A DNA stretch of 33,580 nucleotides, taken from the NCBI GenBank assembly GCA_947166165.1, contig CAMVDK010000003.1, positions 1 to 33,580 of the forward strand, written 5' to 3'. This DNA comes from an uncultured Porphyromonadaceae bacterium. Its GTDB lineage: Bacteria > Bacteroidota > Bacteroidia > Bacteroidales > Muribaculaceae. Shown here piece by piece: positions 21,194 through 29,315 of this stretch (position 1 is the stretch's first letter; each line of letters begins with the position of its first letter). The notes beneath the pieces were generated by a model. That model was not told where the DNA came from. It ran no database searches and was given only the letters and a program-made list of their open reading frames with translations. Position numbers and translations under genes: made by a program.

Positions 21194-22000
21194 CTATCGA
21201 TTATTGAACTTTTCCTTTAGGGCATTGAGGCGGCGTTGCTCATTGACTCGCTGCTTGGCTTCGGCAAAGACGCGCTTGGTGTCGTCGGCAAAGTCGCTGT
21301 TCATCACCCATCCCGCATATCCGGGGTCGTTGGCAAGAACATCGTCGAGCAGCTGGCCACGGTATTTGCCAAAGTTGATGGTGGGCTGGCCCTTGTCGTT
21401 GAGCACAACGCGCCCGGCCAGGTCCACATTGCGCGTGTGGGAAGAGTAGGCCGACAGCTTCCCGATGTCGTTTTCCAGGTCGGGGTAGCGGTCGAGCTGC
21501 GCCTTGAGCACGTTGAGCGTGGTGCGCGCGTCGGCCATGGCGTTGTGGTGGTTCTCCATCTCCACACCGCAGTAGAAGCGGCAGGCGGCGGCCAGGTCGC
21601 GCTTCTCGCGCTTGTGGTAGATGGTCTGCACGTCCACAAACCGGCACTGCTTGATGTCGAACTCCACGCCGGCTTTGGCCATTTCCTGCGCCAGCAGGGG
21701 GATGTCGAAGTTGTTGCTGTTGAAGCCGGCGATGTCGCAGCCCTCAAACACGCCGGCAATCTCCTGCGCCAGCTGCGCGAAGGTGGGGCAGTGGGCCACA
21801 TCAGCGTCGGTGATGTGGTGCACGGCAATCGAGGCGGCCGGGATGGGCATGCCGGGGTTGATGCGGTAGGTGTGCGACGACTCGTGCCCGTCGGGATACA
21901 CTTTCACATAGCTCAGCTCGATGATGCGGTCCTTGGTGATGTTGAGTCCCGTCGACTCCACATCGAACACAATGAGCGGGCGTGTCAATTTCAGTTCCAT
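21194..22000 (-). CDS. DnaQ-like 3'-5' exonuclease with C-terminal DUF3820-like domain
   Basis: This is a 268-aa protein. The exonuclease domain has ExoI DxE (FDVESTGL, D13/E15), HHITDADV, ExoII GFNSNNFDIPLL, and ExoIII HHNAMADARTTL, so all catalytic residues are present. From about residue 185 a second region follows, VLNDKGQPTINFGKYRGQLLDDVLANDPGYAGWVMNSDF, which matches the short DUF3820-like FGKYRG...DPGY..W module seen fused to exonucleases in Bacteroidetes. It could be a proofreading or repair nuclease. The gene follows dnaN by 27 bp, so the clamp and exonuclease are co-transcribed. Confidence 0.88.
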   Translation of the reverse strand: MELKLTRPLIVFDVESTGLNITKDRIIELSYVKVYPDGHESSHTYRINPGMPIPAASIAVHHITDADVAHCPTFAQLAQEIAGVFEGCDIAGFNSNNFDIPLLAQEMAKAGVEFDIKQCRFVDVQTIYHKREKRDLAAACRFYCGVEMENHHNAMADARTTLNVLKAQLDRYPDLENDIGKLSAYSSHTRNVDLAGRVVLNDKGQPTINFGKYRGQLLDDVLANDPGYAGWVMNSDFADDTKRVFAEAKQRVNEQRRLNALKEKFNNR

Positions 22001-22027
22001 AGTGGATATGAATTCGGTTAGTGCGCG

Positions 22028-23146
22028 TCAAATCATCATCGGCATTTGCAGCACGAGCAGTTCTTCGCCCTGCTTCTGGTCGGCGGGCAGGAAGATGCCG
22101 GCCCGGCTGGGGTCGCTGAGCTTGATGACCACCTGCTCGGAGTCGATGTTGTTGAGCACCTCGATGATGTCGCTGTTCTTGAATCCCATCACCAGGTCGT
22201 CGCCGACGTATTCGCACTGGATGCGCTCCTCGGCACTGGTGGCGTGGTCGAGGTCCTGTGCGGTGAGCTTCATGCCTCCCTCGCCCAGCTGGAGCTTCAC
22301 GAGTCCGCCCACGCTGGCGAAAATCGACACGCGCCGCATGGCCGTGAGCAGCGTCAGCCGGTCGGCGGTCACGGTCTTGGGGCTGTCCTGCGGAATGACC
22401 TTGTTGTAGTCGGGATAACGCCCGTTGATGAATCGGCACGAGAGGATGTAGGCACCGGCCTCGAAGGTGGCGCTGCCGTCTTCGAGGGTGATGTGCACCG
22501 GCTCGCTGCTGCCCTTGTCGAGCACCGTGTTGAGGATCGAGGCCGGCTTGGAGGGCAGGATGAAGCTGCGCTCGGTGTTGGGCGTGATGTTGCTCTTGGT
22601 GAAGCGTACCAGCTTGTGGGAGTCGCTGGCCACGAAGGTGATGGAATCGGGCTTGATGTCCCAGTAGATGCCCATGAATTGCGGATGCATCTCGTCGGTG
22701 CCCACGGCGAAGAGCGAGTGCATGATGCCCTCGCACACGTCCTTCTCCGACAGCACAAGCACTTGCTGATTCTCGCCACCCTGCGCCTTGAGCGGATAGT
22801 CGTCGCCATTGAAGGCGGTGATGTTGAACTGACCGTTGAGGTAGGTGATGGTCACCTCCAGGTTGTCGAGGTTCACTTCGAACGTCAGCCCCACGTCGGG
22901 CAGCTCGCGCAACAGGTTGAGCATGCGCTTCACGTCGACGGCGAAACGCCCTTCGCCCTCGGCACCAGGCACCTCGATGGAGGTGGTCATGCGTGTCTCC
23001 ATGTCGCTGCCGGTCACCACCAGCCGCTCGCCGCCAAGTTCAAACAGAAAGTTGTCGAGGATGGCATAGGCGTTCTTGTTGCTTATCACCTTGCTCACTG
23101 CCGTCAGGTGCGACAGCAGCAGCTTGCTTTGGATGTTGAATCTCAT
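22028..23146 (-). CDS. dnaN: DNA polymerase III beta subunit (sliding clamp)
   Basis: This is a 372-aa protein of normal clamp length, made of three repeated domains. It begins MRFNIQSKLLLSHLTAVSKVISNKNAYAILDNFLFEL, with GRFAVDVKRMLNLLRELPD in domain 1, and LVRFTKSNI and PDYNKVIPQDSPKTVTADRLTLLTAMRRVSIFA in domains 2-3. It ends EELLVLQMPMMI, close to the usual VVMPMRL tail. It is the processivity ring for Pol III and a hub for repair proteins. It leads a six-gene leftward operon and has its own promoter. Confidence 0.96.
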   Translation of the reverse strand: MRFNIQSKLLLSHLTAVSKVISNKNAYAILDNFLFELGGERLVVTGSDMETRMTTSIEVPGAEGEGRFAVDVKRMLNLLRELPDVGLTFEVNLDNLEVTITYLNGQFNITAFNGDDYPLKAQGGENQQVLVLSEKDVCEGIMHSLFAVGTDEMHPQFMGIYWDIKPDSITFVASDSHKLVRFTKSNITPNTERSFILPSKPASILNTVLDKGSSEPVHITLEDGSATFEAGAYILSCRFINGRYPDYNKVIPQDSPKTVTADRLTLLTAMRRVSIFASVGGLVKLQLGEGGMKLTAQDLDHATSAEERIQCEYVGDDLVMGFKNSDIIEVLNNIDSEQVVIKLSDPSRAGIFLPADQKQGEELLVLQMPMMI

Positions 23147-23179
23147 ATCGTTAGGTTTAAAAAATTATATACCACTCTG

Positions 23180-23232
23180 CCTTGCAGGTTGCCCTTTTAG
23201 GCACCCCGCAAGGGATTGAAACTACAAATTTA
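23180..23232 (-). promoter_or_regulatory. dnaN promoter and leader hairpin
   Basis: On the minus strand TAAATTTG (23225-23232) is an exact TAnnTTTG box. An upstream TTTG lies 22 bp away, slightly wide. The leader then forms a hairpin at 23180-23213 with outer CCTTGC/GCAAGG and inner TGCC/GGCA stems. It is about 35 nt before the dnaN ATG and could influence expression. Confidence 0.55.
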
Positions 23233-23255
23233 GCAACAATTTTCGAAACTAACGC

Positions 23256-23294
23256 AAAAAAGCGCGTCCGCCGTGCGGCGGAAGCGCTTTTTTT
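23256..23294. terminator. Bidirectional terminator after the M13 peptidase gene
   Basis: Stem AAAAAAGCGC...GCGCTTTTTT enclosing TCCGCC/GGCGGA gives an intrinsic terminator with U-tracts on both strands. It ends the leftward peptidase transcript before the dnaN promoter. Confidence 0.85.
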
Positions 23295-23310
23295 AGGCAT
23301 TTTTTGCGTT

Positions 23311-25320
23311 TCACCAGATGGCCACGCGGTCGGCGGGCTCGCGATACATCTTCTGTCCGCTGGTGATGCCGAAGGCTTTGAAGAACGGGTCGAGGTTGCG
23401 GATGGCCACATTCACGCGGTTCACGCCCAGCGAGTGGGGGTCGACCTTGGTACGGCGCAGGATTTCCTCCTTGGTGATGTTGTTGGCCCACACGTTGGCA
23501 TAGGCCAGGAAGAAGCGCTGGTCGGGGGTGAAGCCGTCGATGGTCTGGTTGCCCTTGCCCTGGTCGGTGTGCTTGAAGGCGGTGTAGCTCACGCGCAGCC
23601 CGCCGTGGTCGGCGATGTTCTCGCCCATGGTGAAGGTGCCGTTGGCGTGGATGCCGTCGGCCACCACCTCGGCGCTGTACTGCGCCCCGAGTTTGTCGGC
23701 CAGGGCCTTGAAGCGGTCGGCGTCCTCTTGCGTCCACCAGTCCACCATGTTGCCCTCGTGGTCGAAACTGCGTCCCTGGTCGTCGAAGCCGTGGGTCATC
23801 TCGTGGCCAATCACCACACCGATGGCGCCATAGTTGCTGGCATCGTCAGCGGTGGGGTCGAAGTAGGGCGGCTGCAGGATGGCGGCCGGGAAGCAGATCT
23901 CGTTGGTCGACGGCTCGTAGTAGGCGTTCACCGTCTGCGGCGTCATCTGCCAGCGGGCTTTGTCGACGGGTTTGAACAGCTGGCTGTACTCGTAGGCGGC
24001 CTCATGCTGGCGAGCGGCCTTGACGTTGGCCCAGTAGGAGCGGCCGGTGTCGATGTCGATGCCGCTGTAGTCGCGCCACTTGTCGGGATAGCCGATTTTG
24101 ACGGTGAAGCTGTTGAGCTTGACCAGTGCGTTCACCTTGGTGGTGGGCGACATCCAGGTGAGGTCTTTGATGTGCTCGCCCAGGGCCACCTTCAGGTTGT
24201 CGACGAGCCGCTGCATCTTCTTCTTCGACTCGGCGGGGAAGTATCGCTCCACATAGAGCTGCCCGACGGCCTCGCCCAGCAGCGTGTTGGGCACGTTCAG
24301 GGCGCGTTTCCAGCGGGGCTGCATCACCTGCTTGCCGCTCAGGGCGCGGCTGTAGATGTCGAAATTGGCCTGCACAAAGTCGTCGCTCAGGTAGTTGGAG
24401 GCCGCGTCGGCGAGTTTGAAGGCCAGATAGTTCTTCACCTGGTCGTCGGTGAGCTTGCCCAGCAGCTCGTTGACCTTGGCCAGCGAGGCGGTCTGCATGA
24501 CGCACACGCGCTGCACACCGCTGATGCCCAGAGCGGCCATGAAGGCGTCCCAGTCGATGCGGGGATAGTCGGCCTTGAGCTGGTCGAGCGTGCGCAGGTT
24601 GTAGAGCTTGGAGTAGTCGCGGGTCTGTTCGCGTGTCATGGCCGCCCGTGCCAGCTCGGTTTCGATGGCCATCACGTCGTTGGCGGCTTTGGTGGCGGCA
24701 CCCTTTTTGTAGCCGGCCAGTTGCATGAGTTTGACCACGTAGTTGCGGTAGGCTGTGCGCACCTTGACGGTGTTGGCATCGTTTTCAAGATAGTAGTCGC
24801 GGTCGCCCAGGCCCAGTCCGCCCTGGATGAGGTAGAGCAGGTTGGTGTTGGAGTCCTTGAGGTCGGCCATCACGGCGCTATTGAAGAAGGGGTCGCCCAG
24901 ACCGTTGTGGAACCAGGCAATCAGGCGCGAGAAGTCGGCCCGGCGGGAGTTGGCGATCATCGCCAGGTCGTCGGCCAGCGGAACGGCTTTCTCGGCGTTG
25001 AGGCGCGCGCTGTCCATGCCCATGGCATAGAGGTCGCCCACCTGCTGCTTGATGGAGCCCTTGGGGTTGCCCGTGCCCAGCGTGGTGATGATTTGCTTCA
25101 CCTGCTCGCGGCTGTTCTCGGCCAGCTGGTCGAAGGTGCCGAAGCGGGCATACTGTGGGTCGAGCGGGTTGGCCTTCATCCAGCCACCGCAGGCATACTG
25201 ATAGAAGTTCTCGCCGGGCGACACCGAGGTGTCGAGGTTGGCGCGGTCCACGCCCTTGAGGCTGCCCGCGTGCATGGTGAGGCTTGCAGCCATCGTGAGT
25301 AGCAATGCGATTTTTTTCAT
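23311..25320 (-). CDS. pepO: M13 family metallopeptidase (neprilysin/PepO-like)
   Basis: This is a 669-aa protein starting at ATG 25320. The track's 806-aa version runs back through the nadE gene. MKKIALLLTMAASLTMHAGS is a signal peptide. The M13 N-domain begins VSPGENFYQYACGGWMKANPL. The zinc site is HEMTH (H506, E507, H510) in VIGHEMTHGFDDQGR. The third ligand and catalytic partner are in GENIADHGG (E567, D571). NAYYEPSTNEICFPAAILQPPYF precedes them, as in neprilysins, and the C-terminus reads YREPADRVAIW. It cleaves peptides in the periplasm or at the surface. It lies 44 bp downstream of nadE. Confidence 0.93.
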   Translation of the reverse strand: MKKIALLLTMAASLTMHAGSLKGVDRANLDTSVSPGENFYQYACGGWMKANPLDPQYARFGTFDQLAENSREQVKQIITTLGTGNPKGSIKQQVGDLYAMGMDSARLNAEKAVPLADDLAMIANSRRADFSRLIAWFHNGLGDPFFNSAVMADLKDSNTNLLYLIQGGLGLGDRDYYLENDANTVKVRTAYRNYVVKLMQLAGYKKGAATKAANDVMAIETELARAAMTREQTRDYSKLYNLRTLDQLKADYPRIDWDAFMAALGISGVQRVCVMQTASLAKVNELLGKLTDDQVKNYLAFKLADAASNYLSDDFVQANFDIYSRALSGKQVMQPRWKRALNVPNTLLGEAVGQLYVERYFPAESKKKMQRLVDNLKVALGEHIKDLTWMSPTTKVNALVKLNSFTVKIGYPDKWRDYSGIDIDTGRSYWANVKAARQHEAAYEYSQLFKPVDKARWQMTPQTVNAYYEPSTNEICFPAAILQPPYFDPTADDASNYGAIGVVIGHEMTHGFDDQGRSFDHEGNMVDWWTQEDADRFKALADKLGAQYSAEVVADGIHANGTFTMGENIADHGGLRVSYTAFKHTDQGKGNQTIDGFTPDQRFFLAYANVWANNITKEEILRRTKVDPHSLGVNRVNVAIRNLDPFFKAFGITSGQKMYREPADRVAIW

Positions 25321-25364
25321 TGAGTTATTAAGTTTGTTCGGTGTTATTCGCAATGATGTTCGGT

Positions 25365-26225
25365 TCAAGGCGCATAGGTTTCGCGTGGAATGACGATGGG
25401 CATTCGCTTTCGCTTGAACTCCGAGTTGCGGTGCCGGCGCAGCACGCGCTCCACCGTTTCGGCGCCATAGTCGGCGTTGAGCCGCTGCATGGTGGCTGCC
25501 TCGGCCTCGGGGTCGCCTTTCGCGGCGATGTAGCTGGCCAGGATGTCGTCGACGTGCTCGTAAGTGTGTCCGGGAGCGATTTGCGCCATGTCGCCGCCGT
25601 CGGCCACGCCGTTGCCGTCGGTGGGCATGATGTCGTGAGCCGCGCGCAGGGCCTGGTGGCGCGGGTCGGCAGCGTCGGGCCACAAGTGCGTGAAGGCGTG
25701 GCGGCACAGCTCGTAGACCTCGTGCTTCCACAGCCCGCCGATGGGGTTGTAGTCGGCCACGTCGCCGTGAATGGTCCAGAAGCCGAGGTTGTGTTCGGTC
25801 AGGTTGTCGGTGTCCATCACAAGTCCGCCGGTCACCGACGCTATATTATATAGGTATATCATGCGCAGGCGGGCCTTGATGTTGCCCTGCGAGATGGGTG
25901 TCGACGGCAGCCGCTGCTCGCAGGTGGCCCGCAGCAGCAGGTATTGCGCCTGCAGGTTCTCGGTCCACCACTCGTCGCAGAACGCCTCCATGGCGCGCCG
26001 GGCCGAGTCGTTCTCCTCGGCGGTGTTGCTTGTGCAGGGCAGGCTCACGCCAATCAGTTTCAGCCCCAGTTCGCGATGCGTGTGCACCACCTGGTGGCAG
26101 ATGGCCGCCGTCACCGTGCTGTCGAGCCCTCCCGACAGGCCGAGCACCATGGTCTTCAGGCCATGGTCGGTCAGATAGCCGGCCGTGACTTCGACCAGCG
26201 TGTTGAAAACCTTGTTATAGTCCAT
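25365..26225 (-). CDS. nadE: NAD synthase (ammonia-dependent type)
   Basis: This 286-aa protein starts at ATG 26225 (MDYNKVFNTLVEVTAGYLTDHGLKTMVLGLSGGLDSTVTA). The promoter upstream rules out the track's longer start. The PP-loop is SGGLDS (31-36). GNIKARLRMIYLYNIAS and NLTEHNLGFWTIHGDVADYNPIGGLWKHEVYEL are the typical NadE substrate and nucleotide-binding parts. There is no glutaminase domain, so ammonia is the likely donor. In the usual motif TxNxxE/S the residues here are TDNLTEHNLGFWT with an H insert. It completes NAD from nicotinate adenine dinucleotide. Confidence 0.92.
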   Translation of the reverse strand: MDYNKVFNTLVEVTAGYLTDHGLKTMVLGLSGGLDSTVTAAICHQVVHTHRELGLKLIGVSLPCTSNTAEENDSARRAMEAFCDEWWTENLQAQYLLLRATCEQRLPSTPISQGNIKARLRMIYLYNIASVTGGLVMDTDNLTEHNLGFWTIHGDVADYNPIGGLWKHEVYELCRHAFTHLWPDAADPRHQALRAAHDIMPTDGNGVADGGDMAQIAPGHTYEHVDDILASYIAAKGDPEAEAATMQRLNADYGAETVERVLRRHRNSEFKRKRMPIVIPRETYAP

Positions 26226-26264
26226 AATGCGAAAATAATTCAGAGTGAGGTGGAAATTACAGCG

Positions 26265-26297
26265 CAAAATTACTGCAATCCGAGCGAAAAACCAAAA
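26265..26297 (-). promoter_or_regulatory. nadE promoter (Bacteroidetes type)
   Basis: On the minus strand TTTTG (26293-26297), a 20-bp spacer and TAATTTTG (26265-26272) match the Bacteroidetes consensus. The start point would be near 26258, about 33 nt upstream of the nadE ATG. Confidence 0.75.
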
Positions 26298-26301
26298 CAA
26301 G

Positions 26302-26334
26302 TTTTGATTTTTCCGCAAACTTGCACTACCTTTG
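26302..26334 (+). promoter_or_regulatory. wecB promoter (Bacteroidetes type)
   Basis: TTTTG (26302-26306), a 20-bp spacer and TACCTTTG (26327-26334) match the Bacteroidetes consensus. Its -33 element is only 4 bp from the -33 of the divergent nadE promoter. The leader to the wecB ATG is about 110 nt. Confidence 0.75.
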
Positions 26335-26450
26335 CATTCAGTTTTCAGGGCTTTACCGTTTTCGGTGATGTAGGGCCGAGTCGCCACAGCCACCTTGAAC
26401 AGGAGAGTCTATCGACCAAAAACAGACATCAAATCATTAATCATTCGTAT

Positions 26451-27608
26451 ATGAAACGAATCATGCTCGTGTTCGGGACCCGTCCCGAAGCCATCAAGAT
26501 GGCGCCGCTCGTCAAGGAGTTCCAGCGCCATCCCGACCAGTTCGACACCGTGGTGTGCGTCACCGGTCAGCACCGTGAGATGCTCGACCAGGTGCTCGAG
26601 ATTTTCGACATCCGCCCCGACTACGACCTCAACATCATGAAGCCCGGCCAGGACCTGTACGACATCACCAGCCGCGTGCTGCTTGGCATGCGCGACGTGC
26701 TGCGCCGCGTGGAGCCCGACGTGGTGCTCGTGCATGGCGACACCACCACCAGCACCGCCGCCGCGCTGGCCGCCTTCTACCAGCAGATACCCGTGGGCCA
26801 TGTGGAAGCCGGGCTGCGCACCCACAACATCTACAGCCCCTGGCCGGAGGAGATGAACCGGCAGATCACCGGCCGCATTGCCACCTACGACTTTGCCCCC
26901 ACACCGCTGAGCCGCCAGAATCTGCTCGACGAGCACGTTGCCGACGACCACATCACCGTGACGGGCAACACCGTCATCGACGCCCTCTACTGGGTGGTGG
27001 ACAAAATCAAGCGCACCCCCTCGCTCAGCGCCGAGCTCACCGAAGCCCTGCGCGAGAGCGGCTACGACGTGGAGCGCCTTGCCGCCGGCACCGGGCGCCG
27101 CCTGGTGCTCATCACCGGCCACCGGCGCGAGAACTTCGGCGATGGCTTTCGCAACATCTGCCAGGCCATCAAGACCCTCAGCGAGCGCTATCCGCAGGTC
27201 GACTTTGTGTATCCCATGCACCTCAACCCCAACGTGCGCGGACCCATCCACGACCTTTTCGGCGCCGACCTTGCCGGGCTGGGCAACCTCTTCTTCATCG
27301 AGCCGCTGGAGTATCTGCGCTTCGTCTTCCTCATGGAAAAAGCCCACATCGTGCTCACCGACAGCGGCGGCATCCAGGAGGAGGCCCCCGGCCTGGGCAA
27401 GCCCGTGCTCGTGATGCGTGACACCACCGAGCGTCCCGAGGCGCTCGACGCCGGCACCGTGAAGCTCGTGGGCACCGACTACGACCGCATCGTCGACAGC
27501 ATTGCCTGCCTGCTCGACGACCAGCAGGCCTACGAGGCCATGAGCCATGCCGTGAACCCTTATGGCGACGGACACGCCTGCGAGCGCATCGTGGCCAAGA
27601 TGCAGTGA
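26451..27608 (+). CDS. wecB: Non-hydrolysing UDP-GlcNAc 2-epimerase
   Basis: This 385-aa protein starts at ATG 26451. The track's start at 25944 runs antisense through nadE. It is a GT-B fold epimerase: RIMLVFGTRPEAIKMAPLVKEF, CVTGQHREMLDQVLEIFDI, VHGDTTTS, VPVGHVEAGLRTHNIYSPWPEEMNRQ, then ITGHRRENFGDGF and LTDSGGIQEEAPGLGKPVLVMRDTTERPEAL. It turns UDP-GlcNAc into UDP-ManNAc for surface polysaccharide synthesis. galE follows after 75 bp on the same strand. Confidence 0.96.
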   Translation: MKRIMLVFGTRPEAIKMAPLVKEFQRHPDQFDTVVCVTGQHREMLDQVLEIFDIRPDYDLNIMKPGQDLYDITSRVLLGMRDVLRRVEPDVVLVHGDTTTSTAAALAAFYQQIPVGHVEAGLRTHNIYSPWPEEMNRQITGRIATYDFAPTPLSRQNLLDEHVADDHITVTGNTVIDALYWVVDKIKRTPSLSAELTEALRESGYDVERLAAGTGRRLVLITGHRRENFGDGFRNICQAIKTLSERYPQVDFVYPMHLNPNVRGPIHDLFGADLAGLGNLFFIEPLEYLRFVFLMEKAHIVLTDSGGIQEEAPGLGKPVLVMRDTTERPEALDAGTVKLVGTDYDRIVDSIACLLDDQQAYEAMSHAVNPYGDGHACERIVAKMQ

Positions 27609-27683
27609 TTGCTTCGGGCAACCCACAACTGCATTGCACCACCAGAGCTGACCATTGATAACCATCAACCCTTCACCCACCAT

Positions 27684-28724
27684 ATGCAAACGAAAGGAAA
27701 AATTCTAGTCACCGGCGGAACCGGATTCATCGGTTCGCACACCACCGTCGAGCTGCAACAGGCCGGCTACGAGGTGGTGATCATCGACAACCTGAGCAAC
27801 AGCAACCGCGACGTGGTCGACGGCATCGAGCGCATCACTGGTGTCAGGCCCCACTTTGTAGAGGGCGACTGCACCGACATGGCCACCCTGCGCCAGCTCT
27901 TCGACACCCACCCCGGCATCAAAGGCATCATCAATTTTGCCGCCAGCAAGGCCGTGGGCGAGAGTGTGGAGAAGCCCATCCTCTACTATCGCAACAACCT
28001 CAACATCCTGCTCAATCTGCTCGACCTCATGCCCGTGTACGGTGTTGAGGCGTTTGTCTTCTCCTCGTCGTGCACCGTCTATGGCGAGCCTGACCAGAAT
28101 CCCATCACCGAGGCCGCGCCCATCAAAAAGGCCACCTCGCCCTACGGGGCCACCAAGCAGATATCGGAAGGCATCATCGCCGATGTGATTCGCAGCGGAA
28201 GCCCCATCAAGGCCGTGCTGCTGCGCTACTTCACCCCCATCGGGGCCCATCCGCGCGCCGAGATTGGCGAGCTGCCCAACGGCGTGCCGCAGAACCTGGT
28301 GCCATTCCTCACGCAGACGGCCATCGGCATCCGCAACGAACTCAGCATCTTCGGCGACGACTACAACACGCCCGATGGCTCGTGCATCCGCGACTTCATC
28401 TATGTGGTCGACCTTGCCAAGGCTCACGTCAAAGCCCTCGACCGCATGCTGCAAGGACACAACGCCGAGGCCCTCGAGACCTTCAACATCGGCACCGGCC
28501 AGGGACTGTCGGTGCTGCAACTGGTCGACGCCTTCGAGCAGGCCACCGGCGTGAAGGTGCCCCACCGCATCGTGGGTCGCCGTGAGGGCGACATCGAGCA
28601 AATATGGGCCGACCCCGCTCGCGCCAACCAGGTGCTCGGCTGGCACGCCGAGGCCGACATCAGCGACGTGATGCGCTCGGCATGGCGCTGGCAGCAGCGC
28701 CTGCGTGAGCGAGGACTGATGTGA
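27684..28724 (+). CDS. galE: UDP-glucose 4-epimerase
   Basis: This 346-aa protein starts at ATG 27684. The Rossmann motif TGGTGFIGSHT is at 10-20, NAD binding continues with VIIDNLSNSN, and FSSSCTVYGEP and the catalytic Y-x-x-x-K (SPYGATKQISE) follow. RYFTPIGAHPRAEIGELPNGVPQNLVPFLTQTAIG and DGSCIRDFIYVVDLAKAH are typical GalE. The usual RYFNPxGAH has T in place of N. It interconverts UDP-glucose and UDP-galactose and with wecB supplies sugars for the cell surface. Confidence 0.95.
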   Translation: MQTKGKILVTGGTGFIGSHTTVELQQAGYEVVIIDNLSNSNRDVVDGIERITGVRPHFVEGDCTDMATLRQLFDTHPGIKGIINFAASKAVGESVEKPILYYRNNLNILLNLLDLMPVYGVEAFVFSSSCTVYGEPDQNPITEAAPIKKATSPYGATKQISEGIIADVIRSGSPIKAVLLRYFTPIGAHPRAEIGELPNGVPQNLVPFLTQTAIGIRNELSIFGDDYNTPDGSCIRDFIYVVDLAKAHVKALDRMLQGHNAEALETFNIGTGQGLSVLQLVDAFEQATGVKVPHRIVGRREGDIEQIWADPARANQVLGWHAEADISDVMRSAWRWQQRLRERGLM

Positions 28725-28747
28725 CGCACTGTCGCGCCTTTTGAACC

Positions 28748-28864
28748 ACCAGAAGCACATAAGCGTAACCAAAAGCTTATGTGCTTTCAGTATACTATGA
28801 CGCCTCAACAATTTTGCCCCTTATGTTCTTCTGGTCTAAAAAATATCCTCATGTCCTTTTAGTC
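28748..28864. repeat. Degenerate 17-mer repeats between galE and groES
   Basis: Four copies of a word close to CTTATGTnCTTnTrGTC occur. One is inverted at 28748-28763 and three are direct at 28776-28791, 28820-28836 and 28848-28864. The first two form the galE hairpin. The third is followed by AAAAAATATCC. A further inverted copy lies between groES and groEL. The rest of this roughly 280-bp gap holds the regulatory sites upstream of groES and no gene that I can support. Confidence 0.65.
28751..28790 (+). terminator. Hairpin after galE (likely terminator)
   Basis: A perfect 12-bp stem AAGCACATAAGC/GCTTATGTGCTT with a 10-nt loop follows galE. The T-run after it is short (TTTC), so termination may be partial. 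The arms are inverted copies of the 17-mer repeat family described separately. Confidence 0.7.
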
Positions 28865-28881
28865 AAGAAAAGGTGCAAAAG

Positions 28882-28897
28882 TGTCAGTCGACTGACA
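28882..28897. promoter_or_regulatory. Perfect 16-bp palindrome upstream of groES
   Basis: TGTCAGTCGACTGACA is self-complementary over its full length and lies about 108 bp before the groES ATG and 22 bp upstream of a sigma-54-like element. It is a strong candidate for a dimeric regulator binding site. Confidence 0.7.
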
Positions 28898-28918
28898 AAT
28901 TGGCCACGCTACGCTGAC

Positions 28919-28935
28919 TTGGCACGACTTATGCA
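28919..28935 (+). promoter_or_regulatory. Sigma-54-like -24/-12 element upstream of groES
   Basis: TTGGCACGACTTATGCA has the GG and GC dinucleotides exactly 10 bp apart and matches TGGCACG-N4-TTGCA except for one base. It lies about 70 bp before the groES ATG. No better TAnnTTTG promoter is seen in this gap, but the assignment rests on motif match alone. Confidence 0.5.
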
Positions 28936-29005
28936 ATAGCGGTGGTGGTCACTCAAAAGACCAAAACAAGAAATTATACAACAACTTTTAAAAATATTTC
29001 GAATC

Positions 29006-29278
29006 ATGACAATCAAACCGTTAAGTGACCGCGTTCTCATCGAACCGGCAAAGGCTGAAGAAGTGGTCGGAGGCATCATCATCCCCGACAGTGCTAAGGA
29101 AAAACCCCTCAAGGGCATCGTGCGTGCCGCTGGTGGTGGCACCAAGGACGAAGAGATGGTCGTCAAGGCCGGCGACACCGTGCTCTATGGCAAGTATGCC
29201 GGAACCGAAATCGAAGTTGATGGCGAAAAGCTGCTCATGATGCGCCAGAGCGACATCCTGGCCATTATCGAGGACTGA
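29006..29278 (+). CDS. groES: Co-chaperonin GroES
   Basis: This is a 90-aa protein of the usual length. [90 protein letters not shown] shows the mobile loop ([17 protein letters not shown]) that contacts GroEL and the conserved [10 protein letters not shown]. It caps the GroEL folding chamber as a heptamer. It precedes groEL with an unusually long spacer of 143 bp. Confidence 0.97.
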   Translation: MTIKPLSDRVLIEPAKAEEVVGGIIIPDSAKEKPLKGIVRAAGGGTKDEEMVVKAGDTVLYGKYAGTEIEVDGEKLLMMRQSDILAIIED

Positions 29279-29315
29279 CACACCACCGCGAGAGTGTTTT
29301 GAAATGCAGACGTAT

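Noticed and set aside
23182-25302. 706-aa plus-strand ORF opposite the M13 peptidase gene
   Set aside because: It is the antisense shadow of a gene with clear catalytic motifs. The long open frame comes from high G+C codon use.
26409-27689. 426-aa minus-strand ORF opposite wecB
   Set aside because: It is antisense to a complete epimerase gene and shows no recognisable protein.
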